From Moniliella sp. 'wahieum' (taxonomy: Eukaryota > Basidiomycota > Moniliellomycetes > Moniliellales > Moniliellaceae): a stretch of 64,000 nucleotides of DNA. The stretch lies in NCBI GenBank assembly GCA_003971905.1, contig RSEE01000043.1, positions 372,001 through 436,000 on the forward strand. The letters are read 5' to 3'. The first letter of the stretch is position 1. Each line of letters starts with the position of its first letter. This document shows, piece by piece, positions 12,364-24,192 of this stretch. Under the pieces are notes generated by a model. It made no database searches, had not been told where the DNA came from, and worked only from the letters and a program-made list of their open reading frames with translations. A program made the position numbers and the translations under genes.

Positions 12364-13615
12364 GGGGCAGAAGCCGCAACGGCGTGGCGGGCGAGGAGGG
12401 TGGGAGATGTGGTGGGAGTCGGAGTGGGGGCAGTCACTGGCGGGTACATCGAGTATCCAGGCCGCCTCGCGTGTTGTTAGCACAGCGGAATTGGCGTTCC
12501 GCGTCTTCCGTGTGTGCGTTCGGCCGCCGGGCTTAGTTGAACAATGAACATTTCACCAACTGCTGTTTCGCCCGGATTCAGGTGGGACTGGATGTGGGCT
12601 ACGAGGTAATAGAGAACGCCATTTGGTCGATCCTTCTGTGTTCCACTATCATGTTCGCGTTGCAACGAGTAGCAACAACAATCGGCGGCAGAGCGGATCA
12701 TCCCAACATACAAACGAAAAAACAGGGCCAAACATAATTGCATTGCGAAAGAGAGGATAGAACGAATGTGGGGACATTGGGTGATGTGAAAAAGCTTGGG
12801 GGCAGAAGCACCAATTCACGACCTTTTTGTCCCTCTTCGCATTGAAAGCGTGCTTTTGGCAACTTTTTGACCCAGCCCGTCATGACCTCGACCGTCCTCC
12901 ATCGACACCCAGCACAAGGAAGGGCGGAGAAAGACGAGAAGCTCGGGGTGAGCTTCGAAAGTGCCTACTGACAAAAAAAAGACAACTCTGCCTTGGTCAA
13001 AAAAGTAACAGGTGGGGGGGAGCTTGTTGTTTCCTTTGGGTTCAAACACATGGGGGTTCCGTATGTATTGCTTCCGTCACGGGTTGAGAGCCGGGGTAAG
13101 CCAAGAAGGTTGGGGGCGTCGGCAGGGTGGGTGGTGGCACAAAGCCCAAGCAGCGAAGGCACCCAGCGGGGTGTTTGGTGTGCCAGGAAGAAAAAGCGGC
13201 GAGCATGCTGAGGTAATCAAGGCCAAGTCAGACTCCACTTGGGCGTTGTGGAGGCTTGGAGAGCCAAGATCCATTCCGGCCAAATTGAACTTGAACGTTC
13301 GACTGTCAACATGTCAACGTTCAATCGAACGTTCAAAGTATGTCAACGCTGGATCTGCAAATTGAAATCTGGGGTTGGATACCAGAGGCCGGGGATAGCA
13401 GATGATACCTCCGAACTGAGCACAGTGAGATCTGAGAACCCCACGAGAATCGGATGGGAGAGCCCCGGATTCAGTAACCGCGGCGGAGGGCACAAGCCCC
13501 GTATTGATCTTGATATGCCACGTTTGGGTCTAGTCTCCTGGCACCAGTTGGTTGAGCTCCACACCCCCAGCCGCGCGCACATGTTCCACCACCATCCCAT
13601 CTGCTTGCCGCCACC
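12364..13615. promoter_or_regulatory. Divergent promoter region between NUP192 and the ENTH gene
   Basis: 1.25 kb separating two divergent starts. It includes GAACGTTC-type inverted words at about 13285-13335 (GAACTTGAACGTTCGA and CAACGTTCAATCGAACG), which also occur in other promoters of this window. No open frame here is convincing. Confidence 0.5.
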
Positions 13616-15110
13616 ATGAGCTGGGATCTGGACAGTCTTGGCAACAAACTCGCCAACCTGACTGTGTACGATGTCAAGTCTCTCTACCGTCAGGCACGCA
13701 ACTACGCTCTCAACGTCTCCGAGATCGAGGCCAAGGTGGACGAGGCGACCAACTCGGACCCCTGGGGCGCTTCCACCACGCTGATGTACGAGATTGCCCA
13801 GGCAACCCACAACTATGCCGACTTTGGTGAAATTATGCAAGCAATCTTGCGCCGCGCACGAGTGGCGCGAAATCTACAAGGTGCGCCCTCCCTTGCCTCG
13901 CGTGTTGAGCTGCTTGTTCACCTGAAACGTATTGCCGTCGCCCAGGCGCTCGTTCTTCTTGAATACTTGGTCAAGAATGGGGCAGAACGAGTGGTGGATG
14001 ATGCGCGGATGCACATTTCGACCATCAAGATCCTTCGCAACTTCTACTACGTCGAGCCCGAGACGGCGAAGATGGGGGTGTCAATGTCCGCACCCGGGCG
14101 ACCGAGTTAGCCGATATGCTTGGAGATGTGGATCGCATCCGCTCCGAACGGCGCAAAGCGCGCGCCAACCGGGCCAAGTTTGGAGGAGGGGGTGGCGGCG
14201 GTGACTTTGTTCCTGGCTCGGGAGCTGGTCGTTTTGCTGGCTTCTCCTCTGACCAATACTTTGGCTCGGGTGGCTTGGCTAGCGACCATACCTCCTATTC
14301 GGGCGGGGGTGACGCAGGCACCTCCTCGTACGATGTTGGACACGACGAATACGACGCAGGTGCCGACGAAAGGCCTGCCCCGCGCTCGGCCGGCCGTGCA
14401 CCAGCACGGCAAGCCAGTTCTTCCTCCGCGGCGGGCCAACTGCTACTGTAGCAACCCCAGCGCCGCCGGTTCCTGCAGTGGCAGATTTGTTGGACTGGGA
14501 GGACAGCGATGATGATAAACCCTTGCGCCCAGCGCCTGCAGCCGTCCCTGCGTCGGTCTGTCCCCGCCCCGGTCACGAACAATACAAAGGGCAAAGCCGC
14601 AAGGCCTTTGGATGACTTTGGTGATTTCGGCGACTTCGCCACTTCGATCCCGCTGCTGCTGCGCCCTCGTTGATGCTCCGTCCCTCGCGCCGGCGGCTCT
14701 AGCTCCTGCGCGATGTCCGCCGCGGCTGCACTCCGTCCGCTCTAGCAGCCGCTCCCGCCCCTGCGCCCGTGCAGCCCCTAAGGCCAATGCAGCCATGTTT
14801 GACTTTTTGGCTCCGAGCCAGAGTGGAGGTCGAACGACAGGTGCGGGGGTAGGGATGGCTCAGAGCGGATCATTTGTTTCTTCTCTTCCTCTCTTACTGG
14901 TACAGGCGGAACCAAAGCCACTGCCTGCAGCCCAAGTAACCAGCGCTGGTGGGTTTGATGATCTGTGGGCCGCAGCCGGCCCAAAACGGCGCCGGCGCCC
15001 GAAGCCCCCAAGACCATGGCCAGTTGGCCGCCAGCAATCAGCCAATGCAGTGGGGGTGGTGGGGCAGCACAAGGGGGCAGCAAGCCAAGGATGTGTTTGA
15101 CTTGCTCTAG
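13616..15110 (+). CDS. ENTH-domain clathrin adaptor (Ent3/epsinR type)
   Basis: A membrane-traffic adaptor. The ATG sits in an ideal context (GCCGCCACCATGA). Residues 1-150 form the ENTH domain: TVYDVKSLYRQARNYALNVSE, DPWGASTTLMYEIAQAT, EWREIYK, then after a 65-nt intron (13881-13945, GTGCGC...CCCAG) ALVLLEYLVKNGAERVVDDAR, and GGVNVRTRATELADMLGDV. ENTH folds bind phosphoinositides and bend membrane. The tail is Gly/Ser/Ala-rich and holds linear motifs: DLLDWEDSDDD, a DDFGDFGDF motif of the kind bound by GGA and AP-1 gamma ears, FDDLWAAA, and a C-terminal DVFDLL just before the TAG. The DFxDF motif and absence of visible NPF repeats or UIMs favour the Ent3/epsinR (TGN-endosome) branch over plasma-membrane epsins. 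Two or three one-base frame changes occur without introns. Confidence 0.85.
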
Positions 15111-15953
15111 GAGTCGCAGGCCCCGTGCGAGCGCTCTAGAGCTTAGGGGTGACTAGGTAGTGTCGGTCAACTTGCTATCATGGAGGGAAGCAGGCGTCGA
15201 CGGTAACGCTGACACGAGAGTAGAAGCGTTTGCGAACGTCGGTTCGCTTGGTCACATGTGCGTGGGTCTTCTGGGTGATGCTCTATTTGGGCATGATGGT
15301 GAATGCGATGCCCAAAACGACACGTCCAGCCGCACTCCAGCTATTGGGCGCATATAGGAGATGGATGCTGGTACGTGGATGCTGAACTAAAGGGAAGCTG
15401 CAAGTCAACCGTAGATGTGTGGCTGGTCGAGATTCACGGGTACCTACGAAATCGTCAAACCACACCAGCTCATCTCTATTTGGCTGCAGGATGTATCGAC
15501 TATGGTGTCGCAGCTGGGTGGTGCCAACAATAGAGAGAGAGAGCGACAGTCCACTGCAATTCAGCCTCCCCTGTCGACACGGTTCCTCGAGAACGAGATT
15601 GCGGCCATCTGGTCCTCCTTCTCCTTTAACCAGAGGTCGCCACGCGCGCATTTGTCATCCACTGCCGCATCGCAACAACCAGTACTGGCAAACCACGCAA
15701 GACGCTTTGATCGCGCTGTCTCCAATGCGTGCTATTTTGCGGGCGCATGAAAAGCAACTCAATTGTCACTTGGCACTGATGTGCCCTAACACCAAGGCGT
15801 CTCTCCAATACACGAGCCTACTGGCATGACAACTCCTACAGGATCTACTGGGGACCTCGTGAGAACATGGGAGGAAATGGGTGGGGGATGGTTCAGGACA
15901 TGTTACAGTCAAAGCTTGCGGGCTCCTAGAGCCTTTTGGACCGACCCGAGAGC
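15111..15953. other. Convergent 3' flank between ENTH gene and eIF3c
   Basis: Both neighbouring genes end into this 840-nt space. No gene, RNA or repeat was recognised in it. Confidence 0.6.
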
Positions 15954-18624
15954 TTAGGCCGCTATCTGACCCGGGAACCCGCGGGTGAACTGGTTGCGGT
16001 TTCGCGTGCCGCGACCCCGAGGGGCCGGACCGCCGCGCCGACGGCGCTCGCCCAGGCCCGTAGTCTCCGGTGCAGCACCACCCGTGGCCTGGGCGCCCCG
16101 CTGCAACTCGGCAGAAAGCGTCTTCTCGTTGGTTTCCAGCAGGGCCGCCGCTTTGTCCGCCAAGGCCGAGGCCAGGGGGTGCAGACGCGGTTGCGCCGCC
16201 CCCGAGCGGAAGAGCCGGCGGGCAAGGTGAAGCGGACCACATTGTCCACGGCATCCAGCCTGGCCGACGGCAACTCGTCTGACCAGATCATTTTGCTCAC
16301 CAGAGCACGGGCCTTGCCCAGCGGGATTCCAAACTGCGTGGCGAGCGACACGAGGGAGAGGGTCTCATAGTGCGCCGCGTAGGAGAAGAGCCAGGTACGG
16401 ATGCCAGCAGCTTGAATGTGCGCATCCAACTTGGCCAGCACCTTCTCCTGGTCCGGCAGCAGCGACCAAATCGTGATCTCACGGATCAGCTGGCTCGAGC
16501 TGGCCCAGTCCCCACCCTGCAGAGCCCGCGACGCAGCGATCACATGGTCCCGCATGTTCTCGGGCGGGCCAGAGAAGACCTGCCGGTCGGCATAGTCCAG
16601 CATCCGCCGGAGCGGGCGGGAGATGACCCGACGCCGGGCCGCCTCGGGGTCCATGCTGGCCGAGGCACGGGCCAGGTGGGGGATCTCGAGGAGCATACTG
16701 GCGGTGAGGTAGATGGCCTCGAGCAGTTCAAGGTTGATATGCAAGTGGAAGGGGACGGCAAGACGCTTCTCCGCCGCCTCTTGCTCGGGGGAGAGTTGGT
16801 TGCGCTCCGTCGCGCGCTGAGCTCCTTGAGCTAGCAACTCTCGTGCCCGGCCATGTGCAAACAGTTCCTGCAGCGCCGCTTGGGCATCCTTCACCGCGCC
16901 CGCCCGGAACGCCGCCGCACCCAGCTGAGCAACGACTCGGTTGTACAAGATCTGCGTCGCAGCATCGGCACGGTGGATCGCTTCCTGGAGGTGGCTCATA
17001 AGGAACAAGTCGCGCGCGCCGTGGTAGCGCCCTTGGAGGCGACATGGTAGACTTGGCACAACATCGAACGAGTCTTGAGCCGCTCCGCATCAATTGCCTG
17101 GCTGGCATACAAGCGCGTGCAGAGCGCACGAACCAGGGCACTCGTCCCGTTAGGCGCCGCAATCACCTCGGGCGCTGGAGTGACCTTGGAGACAAACGGC
17201 GCCGCCGAGGCGTAGGTGTCGGCGACCGCGCGCTCAAGCGCCTGCGTGATGGGCTCTTGCTTCGCATAGACGTGCTCAAGACGACGGGCCAGCACACGGT
17301 CCACCGCCAGACCCTGCTCACGCAGCTCAAAGTATAGCTGCGAACGGATGATAACAGCATACAACCGTTCTCGTCTGCCAGACGCTCGACATACTCGGGC
17401 GTGTGTGGATCAATGGCGCGAAGAGAGGCGTTGAACTCATCGTCCAACCGTTCCACAAACGAGACAAGGTTCCCGCGCACCGCCACAACGGGTCCCTCCC
17501 CGTTCACGTTGGGCTTGCGGTCCTCCTCATCGTCGTACTCAGGGGTCTGTTCCGCAATGACGTAGCTCGGCTCGGCGGCGAGAATCTCAAACAGAGCGAG
17601 CAGGTCCTTGCGCGCCGCCTCCCACCGGTCCACAGGAAGGTACGCGTGGTTCGTACTGTTGTAGTCAAACCGGATCGCCAACAACGCCATCTGAACACGA
17701 ATCTTCTGGTACGCGCCTGACGCCACCCCAGCCAACGCCTCCAACGTTGCAATCTGCCCGGCGCGGTCGGTCGTCTTGCGCCCACGAGCCTCCATGATGG
17801 CAGCCATGGTCTTGAACAGGCCTTCGGACGAGATAGTCGTCGTCTTCCCACCACGACCAACAGTCTCAAACCCGTCCTCGCCCGCCTGCTGAGCAGGCTC
17901 CACAACCGGAGCGCCAAAGCGAACGCCAATGGCACCGGCCGGGGGGAGTAGGGGCCACGGGGGCGGAGCCTCAGTCTCGGCAATCGCCGCCTCGGCTTTT
18001 GCAACAAACGCATCCGAGTCCTCGCGGAAAGCAGCAACCTCCTTCTCGTGCTCGCGAACCATTTTGCGGAGCTTCTGGGAAACCGTGTTAAGCGCACGCG
18101 CGTTGATAGCGTTCATCTGCTTTTTCTTGGGCTTGGCCTCGGTCGCGAGCGTGTCCAGCTCGGCAAGGGTGCGAATGAAGATAGGTCCCACTGGCTCGCC
18201 CAAGCTGCGCTGCCGGTCCGCCAAGCGCACAATCTCATCCCATCCACGCGAGATGGACGCCCAGTCGTTAATCCGCCGAGCATTGTTCAGACTGCTGGCC
18301 GCTGCGATCAGTTCCTCCGCACGCTTCTGCCGCGCCGATTTGACGACCTTGGGCGCATCGGAGTCCGAGTCCGAATCCGAATCGTCTCCGCCACGAAGGA
18401 AACGGTTCTTCTTGGCGGCACCGCCATCCTCGTCGCTGGACATGTCCTCGTCGGAATCTTCGTCCGAGTCCGAGTCGGAATCGTCGTCCGAGTCGGAACG
18501 CATGAAAGCATTCTTCTTGGGTCGGCTTGGGCGCCTCATCCTCCGAAGAGGAGAGGAGGGACTCCTCGTCCGAGTCGGACGACGAGCTCTCGCTGTCGCT
18601 GTTGACGCGGCGGAAGAAGGACAT
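15954..18624 (-). CDS. NIP1: Translation initiation factor eIF3 subunit c
   Basis: About 890 residues, normal for eIF3c, apparently without introns. The start MSFFRRVNSDSES at 18624 opens a highly acidic Ser/Asp/Glu region (residues 1-110, with repeated SDSDSD and MSSDEDGGAAKKNRFLRGGD) that in the family binds eIF1, eIF5 and ribosome. The middle carries the helical core (SRGWDEIVRLADRQRSLGEP). The C-terminal PCI region includes ARDLFLMSHLQEAIHRAD, YNRVVAQLGAAAFRAG and MIWSDELPSARLDAVDNVVRF. The tail is Arg/Gly-rich (GERRRRGGPAPRGRGTRNRN) and ends at 15954. eIF3c is a PCI/MPN core subunit that helps form the 43S pre-initiation complex. Reading-frame changes occur at about 18520, 17360, 17030 and 16180, all inside conserved sequence where an intron cannot fit. 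They are the clearest evidence for base-level errors in this sequence. Confidence 0.95.
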
Positions 18625-19300
18625 GGTGGTGGTGAACGCAGCCCCTGGTGGGTGCGACGGCACGCAAGGCGGCAGGGGTGCGCACGCAACACTCCCCTCT
18701 CGCCTGTCGCAAAAAGGAGCAGAAAAAATCAGCACTGCAGGAGAGCGGCGTTTACGTAACCGCTCTTCCTTCTTTCCGGCACAGGTCGCATGTTACAGGT
18801 CACATGACCAAGGGAGGTCCCATTTTTCAGGTGGTATATATGCGCACTACGCACACACCGCTTCGTCTAGTGCAATATGCCATTAATGGCGCACAGGGTG
18901 GTCGTTATCTAAAAGCTTGTCATCAAGAACCCCAAGCAGACGGTACCTATGAAGCAGCCACAACTTCACGATGGAGGCGGGAGCAGAACGTATGAGGATG
19001 CAAGGGCGCGGGACCACCCAGCAAAATAATTGACAGAAAAAGCGATCACACAGTAGCGGGAAAGATCCTTTTTTTGTTTTGTGAAAAGGGGGTATATACT
19101 GGGAGGGTAGACATAAGATGTGGTCGCATTTTGATGCGCAAGTTGGGGGGAGTCTGTATGAGAGGGAGGAGGAGGATATGAGGAGATGAAAAAATGGAAA
19201 AGGAAGGAGTATGGAAAGAATAACACAGAGAAAGGGGAAAAAGAATGCGAATGTGGTGTTAGACGACGCCCAACACGAAAACGAGGAGTAAACATTGCGT
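18625..19300. other. Intergenic region
   Basis: This is the promoter of eIF3c (18625 onward) and the 3' flank of DBF4. The 3' part is purine-rich (AGGGAGGAGGAGGATATGAGG-like). No gene recognised. Confidence 0.6.
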
Positions 19301-20806
19301 TCATCCTTGCGCTGGGACGATAGCATGGGGACCTTTTGGACGCGAGAGAGATCTCAGCAGTGCATCGATCTCTTTGAAGTTATCGTCATTCCGCGCGAAG
19401 CGAAGGTGACGATGTGAGGTCTCATGTTCCTCTAGATCTTCAAACTTGACCCGGCAGTTTTCGCAGTATCCAGGGTTTTTGTCTTTAGCTCGGCGGTAGC
19501 GTGGGCTCATAATGACCCCGGCCGCATGCAGTTCCATAAACTCACGTACGGCGCTACGCGGCACTGTTGATGGTGAGGACGGGGGAGTAAAGGTAGGCCG
19601 AATGGGGGATGCGGCCATGCGTGGCACAGACGGGGTTCCCTTTCCCCACGATACAGCAGGGTCAGGAATGCCAAGACGTCTGGAACCACCAAAGCCGGTG
19701 AAGCTTTCATTCCTACCCACTTCGTCCACGCTGAGAGGGGGATGCGTTCGCCAAGGTGGGAGTTCGGGGGGAGGCATGGGCTACCATACCCCCTGCCCCA
19801 GGGTCAGACGTAGGCTCCTCGTTCCAGGTGTTCTTCTGGTTTCGACTCGCGTCAATCATATCGGTTTGGTCGAGAATCACGCGAAGGAACGCCAACTGTT
19901 CGGCGTCGTTTCTTTGCGCCGTCGCGAGGAGGGGGCAGCAAATGGACATCGCCCCTCCCCATCGTTGTACAGCACAGGCCATGGTGTTGCTAGTTCGCCT
20001 TTTTGGGGGTAGACAAACCTTTCAAAGTACACGGGACGGCAGGCTTGCGTTGCGTCTTCCACCAAGAGTGTAGCACAGTCCTTGCCCAAAGGGGCATATG
20101 TGCCCGCCAGTACATACTTCCTAGAATGGGCATCCCACGCATACTCGTACCCGTCCGCTTCAAGAGCCATGGGGCTGTAGTTGGACACTCGCTGTTGTAA
20201 GGCAGTGCGGATGGGCGGGGCAGGGACGATGCAGAGGAGTTGTCGGCAACCGCAAGGGTGTGAAGACCAATGTCGAGTGGCTGTTGGGCAACAGGCACTG
20301 AATCCACGAACAGATCGGTAGCACCATCAAAAATGTTGAGGATGGTGAGCAGCTCTGAAACGAATCCGGTGTTAGCAGTAGGATCTGATACAGTCTTATC
20401 TCTCAGTGGTGGCGATCAAAAACCTGAAAAGGGTATACGCACTGTCCCGCTCCCAGATGTGAATGTTCATGCGGGTTGCTTTCGCCACGAGGCCATCCCT
20501 CTCGCTTAAGCGGGGCTGCATTTGCTTGGGAGTGGTGGACACCTCATGGCTGCTGATGCCTGCGTAAGAGAGTGGATTGTTGTTGGTGCGCTTGAGAGAT
20601 ACAGGACCAGCAAGGACGAGATGGGTGCATTGCTGGCTGAAGCAATGTTCGACGCGTGCACCGTGCGCGGAAATGCGGCGTGCGATACGGTTATGTTCGT
20701 CTGCGTCGACACCGTCAAGGAAGAAAGTGTAAGCGGGGAAGACATGGTGGTACTTGGTGCGATACGAGTCCAGTTCGGCACGCATGTCGCGCTCGCGGAC
20801 GGGCAT
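19301..20806 (-). CDS. DBF4: DBF4-type regulatory subunit of the Cdc7 kinase
   Basis: All three family motifs are visible in order. The N-terminal BRCT-like motif N has FFLDGVDADEHNRIARRISAH and VEHCFSQQCTHLVLAG, and continues to MNIHIWERD. An 88-nt intron (20355-20442, GTGCGT...TTTCAG) joins this to KLLTILNIFDGATDLFVDS. Motif M is PVYFERFVYPQKGE followed by WPVLYNDGEGRCPF. Motif C is the DBF4 zinc finger GYCENCRVKFEDLEEHETSHRH near the end. The start is the ATG at 20806 (MPVRERDMRAEL). Dbf4 activates Cdc7, and the kinase phosphorylates Mcm2-7 to fire replication origins. The protein is short for the family (roughly 440-480 residues). At least one frame change lies between motifs M and C. Confidence 0.87.
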
Positions 20807-21867
20807 AGTGGGCGGGGTGAGGGGAGGATGAAAGGGTTGGAAGTTGTGCGGATGATGGTGTGAGAGTGAGAGTAAAAAGCAGCGAGATGAGGATGAGGAG
20901 AGAAGGAAGAGGAAAGGGAAAGGGAGGGATGGTGGCAAACGGACGACGGCGCCACAGTTCGTGTCCTGATTGGTATTCACTATCGTCAATAATCAAAACA
21001 CCTCTGTCAGCTCACAGAGTATGAGTACTTTTGGAGTACTTTGAACTTACGACGCGCGGTATTGTAATGCGGCGCAGCGTGCTATCGTCCGTTTTTTTTT
21101 GTGCGTGCGATCCACACTACGTTTTGCGGCGGTGTGGCTACCTGAGCGCATCAGCGCATCAGCGCCTGGGCCCGGCCTCTGTTGATGCATGCGAAGGCGC
21201 TGAATGTCGGGTCAGTACGGTCAGTACTCAGTACTCAGTCTGAGTGGTCAACGCCTGGTGTGCCTCCGGAGTCTGGACGAGCGGCGCAGGCAACCTTTTT
21301 AATACTATCACTCTGGCTGAAGCTTGAAGCAAGCCCCTGGCTCTGCTGCGTGTCTCGGCCTTTTGCGTACTCGATGATATGGGCTGTTGGCTGCGCAAAG
21401 GGGGAACTTTCTCCAGGGGCTGTCCCCCCTCTGTTGCCTGTGCGTTTGGCGGTGAGTGTTGGCTGAGATATTATAATCTCCTCGGTCCTGATCTGATCGT
21501 CTAGATAAGATACGTATCGATCTGTCTGGTTGCTTGCTTACGCCGTCGCGTATGTCCTCTGTGCACTGCTGCAGGCACCGGACGCAGCACGGTGTAATGG
21601 GCTACTCAAAGAACGCTCAGCGCTCACACAGCTCAGGCTCTCTCTGCCCTCTCATATTCACCGGCCGCGCGGCAGAGTTGCAACTGAAGATCTCAATGAT
21701 CGGGATGAGGACGGGGTGGTTGGACGGGGAATTCCCTCTGAGATCTGAGGCCAGAAGCCAATTTCCACCCTTCATTAGGATCCAGGTGCTCCACTCGAGA
21801 TCTGATGGCCATATCCTCCTTGATTGCGCTATGGAGTTAACAATACTTAGTCTGAACTGGGACATAA
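20807..21867. other. Intergenic region with TACTCAGT words
   Basis: Promoter side of DBF4. GAGTACTTTTGGAGTAC at 21022-21038 and CAGTACTCAGTACTCAGTCTGAG at 21222-21244 belong to the dispersed TACTCAGTA family. No protein gene recognised. Confidence 0.6.
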
Positions 21868-21973
21868 GACACTTTAGGGCAGTGGTTACCCCGTTCGCCT
21901 GCTATATGGAGCACCTTGCAACAAGGGCCAGCGAATCCTCTCTGAGGGCGTGAGTTCGAATCTCACAGTGTCG
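21868..21973 (+). tRNA. tRNA-Ser(GCT) with intron
   Basis: A class II tRNA. Anticodon stem TTCGC/GCGAA encloses loop CTGCTAT with anticodon GCT. About 25 nt (ATGGAGCACCTTGCAACAAG...) between A37 and the 3' stem are the intron. The variable arm is TCTCTGAGGG and the T-arm GTGAGTTCGAATCTCAC. Only six acceptor pairs (GACACT/AGTGTC) form cleanly with G as discriminator, one fewer than normal, possibly from a lost base. The terminator TTCTTTT follows. It reads AGU/AGC serine codons. Confidence 0.85.
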
Positions 21974-22110
21974 TTCTTTTGCAGTTTTATTTTGAGCAAC
22001 CCAAAATTGAAATCGAGCCGCGCCACCCCCGCCTGCCAACTTGCGACGCGACGCGTGGAAAACCGACACCTGTTTGGCTTGCCTCTGCTCCCACTACCAA
22101 CCTAGGCTCG

Positions 22111-22800
22111 ATGAATCGCTCCTACTGGGACATTGACTCGGTTGCAGCTGAGCACCAGGTACGCCCTTCAGTTGCTCCATATGCGTTCATGCTAACGCGA
22201 TGCAGCGCATTCCTGTCACGTTCAACATGGCCGTTCCTGGCCTGGGCCATCTCGCGGGTGGGGGTGAAGCGGATCTACCGAGCGGCTCGCGGCTGGATAT
22301 CCCCTTCTGGATGGCTGAGCCATTACTTCTCGAGCTCGGTGCCAGTGTGGGGTGACCCTGCAGCGTCCAGGGGTATGGGCAGAGAGTGCAGAACGCGCTG
22401 GACGCCTCGGGTCCCTCGGTCGACCTGCGCCGCCTTTCTCCGGCGTGGTATGCCGTCGGCGCCCGTCTGGCAGCAATTGCCAACGAATTGACTGGTCCTG
22501 TGCAGCAGGCATACGAGGCCCGCCTTCCTGCCCTGTGGGCCGCTGCCACTCATCTCAGCACCGCTTCCAGGCTGTCTTTCTGCCCCGGCTTTTTGTGCGG
22601 CCGATGGCCTGGCGGATGCTACGCCAGGAGGTGCCGAACCCTCTGCCGGTGCCATTTCGAGCGCCGGCACGGGTGGAGGTTCGAATGCCTTAACTCAGGA
22701 AATGTCTGACTTTCTTCATGGGCTTGATGATCGCGAACAGGCCGTCTTGGGTGCCACCAATGCTGCCAACAACCTCTCCAGAGCTTACCTCACAGGGTAA
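22111..22800 (+). CDS. PSF3: GINS complex subunit PSF3
   Basis: About 214 residues, the usual PSF3 size. It begins MNRSYWDIDSVAAEHQ, followed by a 47-nt intron (22159-22205, GTACGC...TGCAG), then RIPVTFNMAVPGLGHLAGGG and DLPSGSRLDIPFWMAEPLL. This is the conserved N-terminal B-domain of PSF3 (RVPC.F....PGLGYL...LPFWLA). Later conserved stretches are VQNALDASGPSVDLRRLSP and FLHGLDDREQAVLGATNAAN before the TAA at 22800. PSF3 is one of four GINS subunits and joins Cdc45 and Mcm2-7 in the CMG helicase at replication forks. DBF4 lies 1.3 kb upstream on the other strand. Frame changes occur in the middle, where no splice signals fit. Confidence 0.87.
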
Positions 22801-23275
22801 CCAAGTGCATCATCTGTCCCGCCATGTTACTCGTTCTCAGGGGGAGAGGCATCTGTCTCTCGCTCACTGCAACTACCTCCTCATGTGGCCATGAGCATCC
22901 TTGTTCCGACAGTGGGAGCTGTGCGGGTTTGCGTTTGATCAGCCTCAGAGGGTTTGTAATCTACATCTATTGCATGCTCATTACCACCTCTCCGATGTGC
23001 CAGTGGAAGGGGCTAACACCAATAGCGATCGCTACAGCCCCATCCGCCCGTCATGCCCCGGCGCTGAAAGCCATTGCTCCCAGCTAGCCATTGGGTGTCC
23101 AATGCGTGGTCGTAGTCGTAGGCCTCGAGGATCTGATCTTGTCCAAATATGAGCTCAGGAGGGGGCAGAGGTTGATTACGTCATCCACTCGCTTTGTGCA
23201 CCGTCGCCTCCAGTGGGCTCACAGTGGGCTCACAGTGACCACACCACCGTCACGATCCATTCACCGCCACCAATC
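22801..23275. other. Intergenic region
   Basis: 475 nt between PSF3 and the bZIP gene. There is a GTGGGCTCACA direct duplication at 23214-23236 near the bZIP start. Nothing else recognised. Confidence 0.55.
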
Positions 23276-24122
23276 ATGTCGACGACAGAGCAGGAAATCT
23301 TCCCTGAGGGGAGAACGCCAGCCCACACGACAAGACCGCATGGCACGAATTTCTCCACAACGAGGAGATGTACCAGCAAGGCCAAGCTGGGAACGAGCGC
23401 GCCCCCAGTCCAGCGCCCGCACCTGCGTCCCGACCCTTACCGCCCTCCGACCCCGAGGCTGCGGCTACCGCGGCGGCCCAGGCGGCCGTTGCGGCCCAGG
23501 AGGCGCAAGCTGTGGCGGAAGCACAGGCAGCTGCGGCATTTGCAACTCCCGAGAGGGAGAAGCGCCAGAGTGGGTCAAAGAGGCCCCTGGACGGGTCAAA
23601 GCGCGCAGCGCAAAACCGCCGCGCTCAAGCCGCGTTTCGGCGCCGCCGTGATCTAAATTTCGGGAACTTTCTGAGCAGGTTGCCCAGCTTCCTGATATCC
23701 AGAACATGCACATCATTCTTGCCCAGCGCGTTGCCGAAACGCAGGACATGGTCGCCCAGCTCAAATCAGAGCAAGAGTCTTTACGCCACGCTGTGATGAC
23801 CTTAGGGGGCGCTCCACCCCCCGAGACCCCAATCCCCGCCTTTTTCGATGCCCATCTCATCCTCTCTGCTCACCAGGCACTCGGTCAGGTGGATACTACT
23901 CCCTCTGCGGACGATACAGAGAGCCAAGCGTTGCAAGGCTTGATGGATGCCGCGATTGCGGCACCGAGAGCTGAGGAGAGCAAGACGGCTGAGGAAGGTC
24001 TACACCTCAACTGCCTCAGCCTACATGATCTCCTCAACATTCATTACCCCCCTCGCGTCCAGGTTCTCTTCTTGCTTTCGCCTCTCTTTTTGTCTTGTCT
24101 GTATACGTATGAGACCAAGTAG
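23276..24122 (+). CDS. bZIP transcription factor (AP-1/Yap-like)
   Basis: A nuclear factor of about 280 residues. The most likely start is MSTTEQEIFPEG at 23276, followed (after a frame change) by WHEFLHNEEMYQQGQAGNE and an Ala/Pro/Gln-rich stretch. The basic region is KRAAQNRRAQAAFRRRRD at about 23597-23650, matching the N-x7-R pattern of Yap/AP-1 basic regions (NRRAQAAFR). It leads into a leucine-zipper-like coiled coil: RELSEQVAQLPDIQNMHIIL, AETQDMVAQLKSEQESLRHAV. The C-terminal half (ILSAHQALGQVDTT, ESQALQGLMDAAIAAPRA) has no recognised domain. No cysteine-rich redox domain typical of stress-type Yap1 is seen, so the role cannot be assigned. The end at 24122 is the first stop in the zipper frame; a small terminal intron is possible. 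Confidence 0.75.
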
Positions 24123-24192
24123 CGTGGACATAAAGCATTGAGTAGAGAATGGTGGCGTCAGGCCATGCGGTGTGCAGGCACAAGTCATTTCG

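Noticed and set aside
15954-18624. eIF3c as a pseudogene because of its broken frame
   Set aside because: It is an essential single-copy factor with fully conserved motifs on both sides of each shift and no in-frame decay. Sequence error explains it better.
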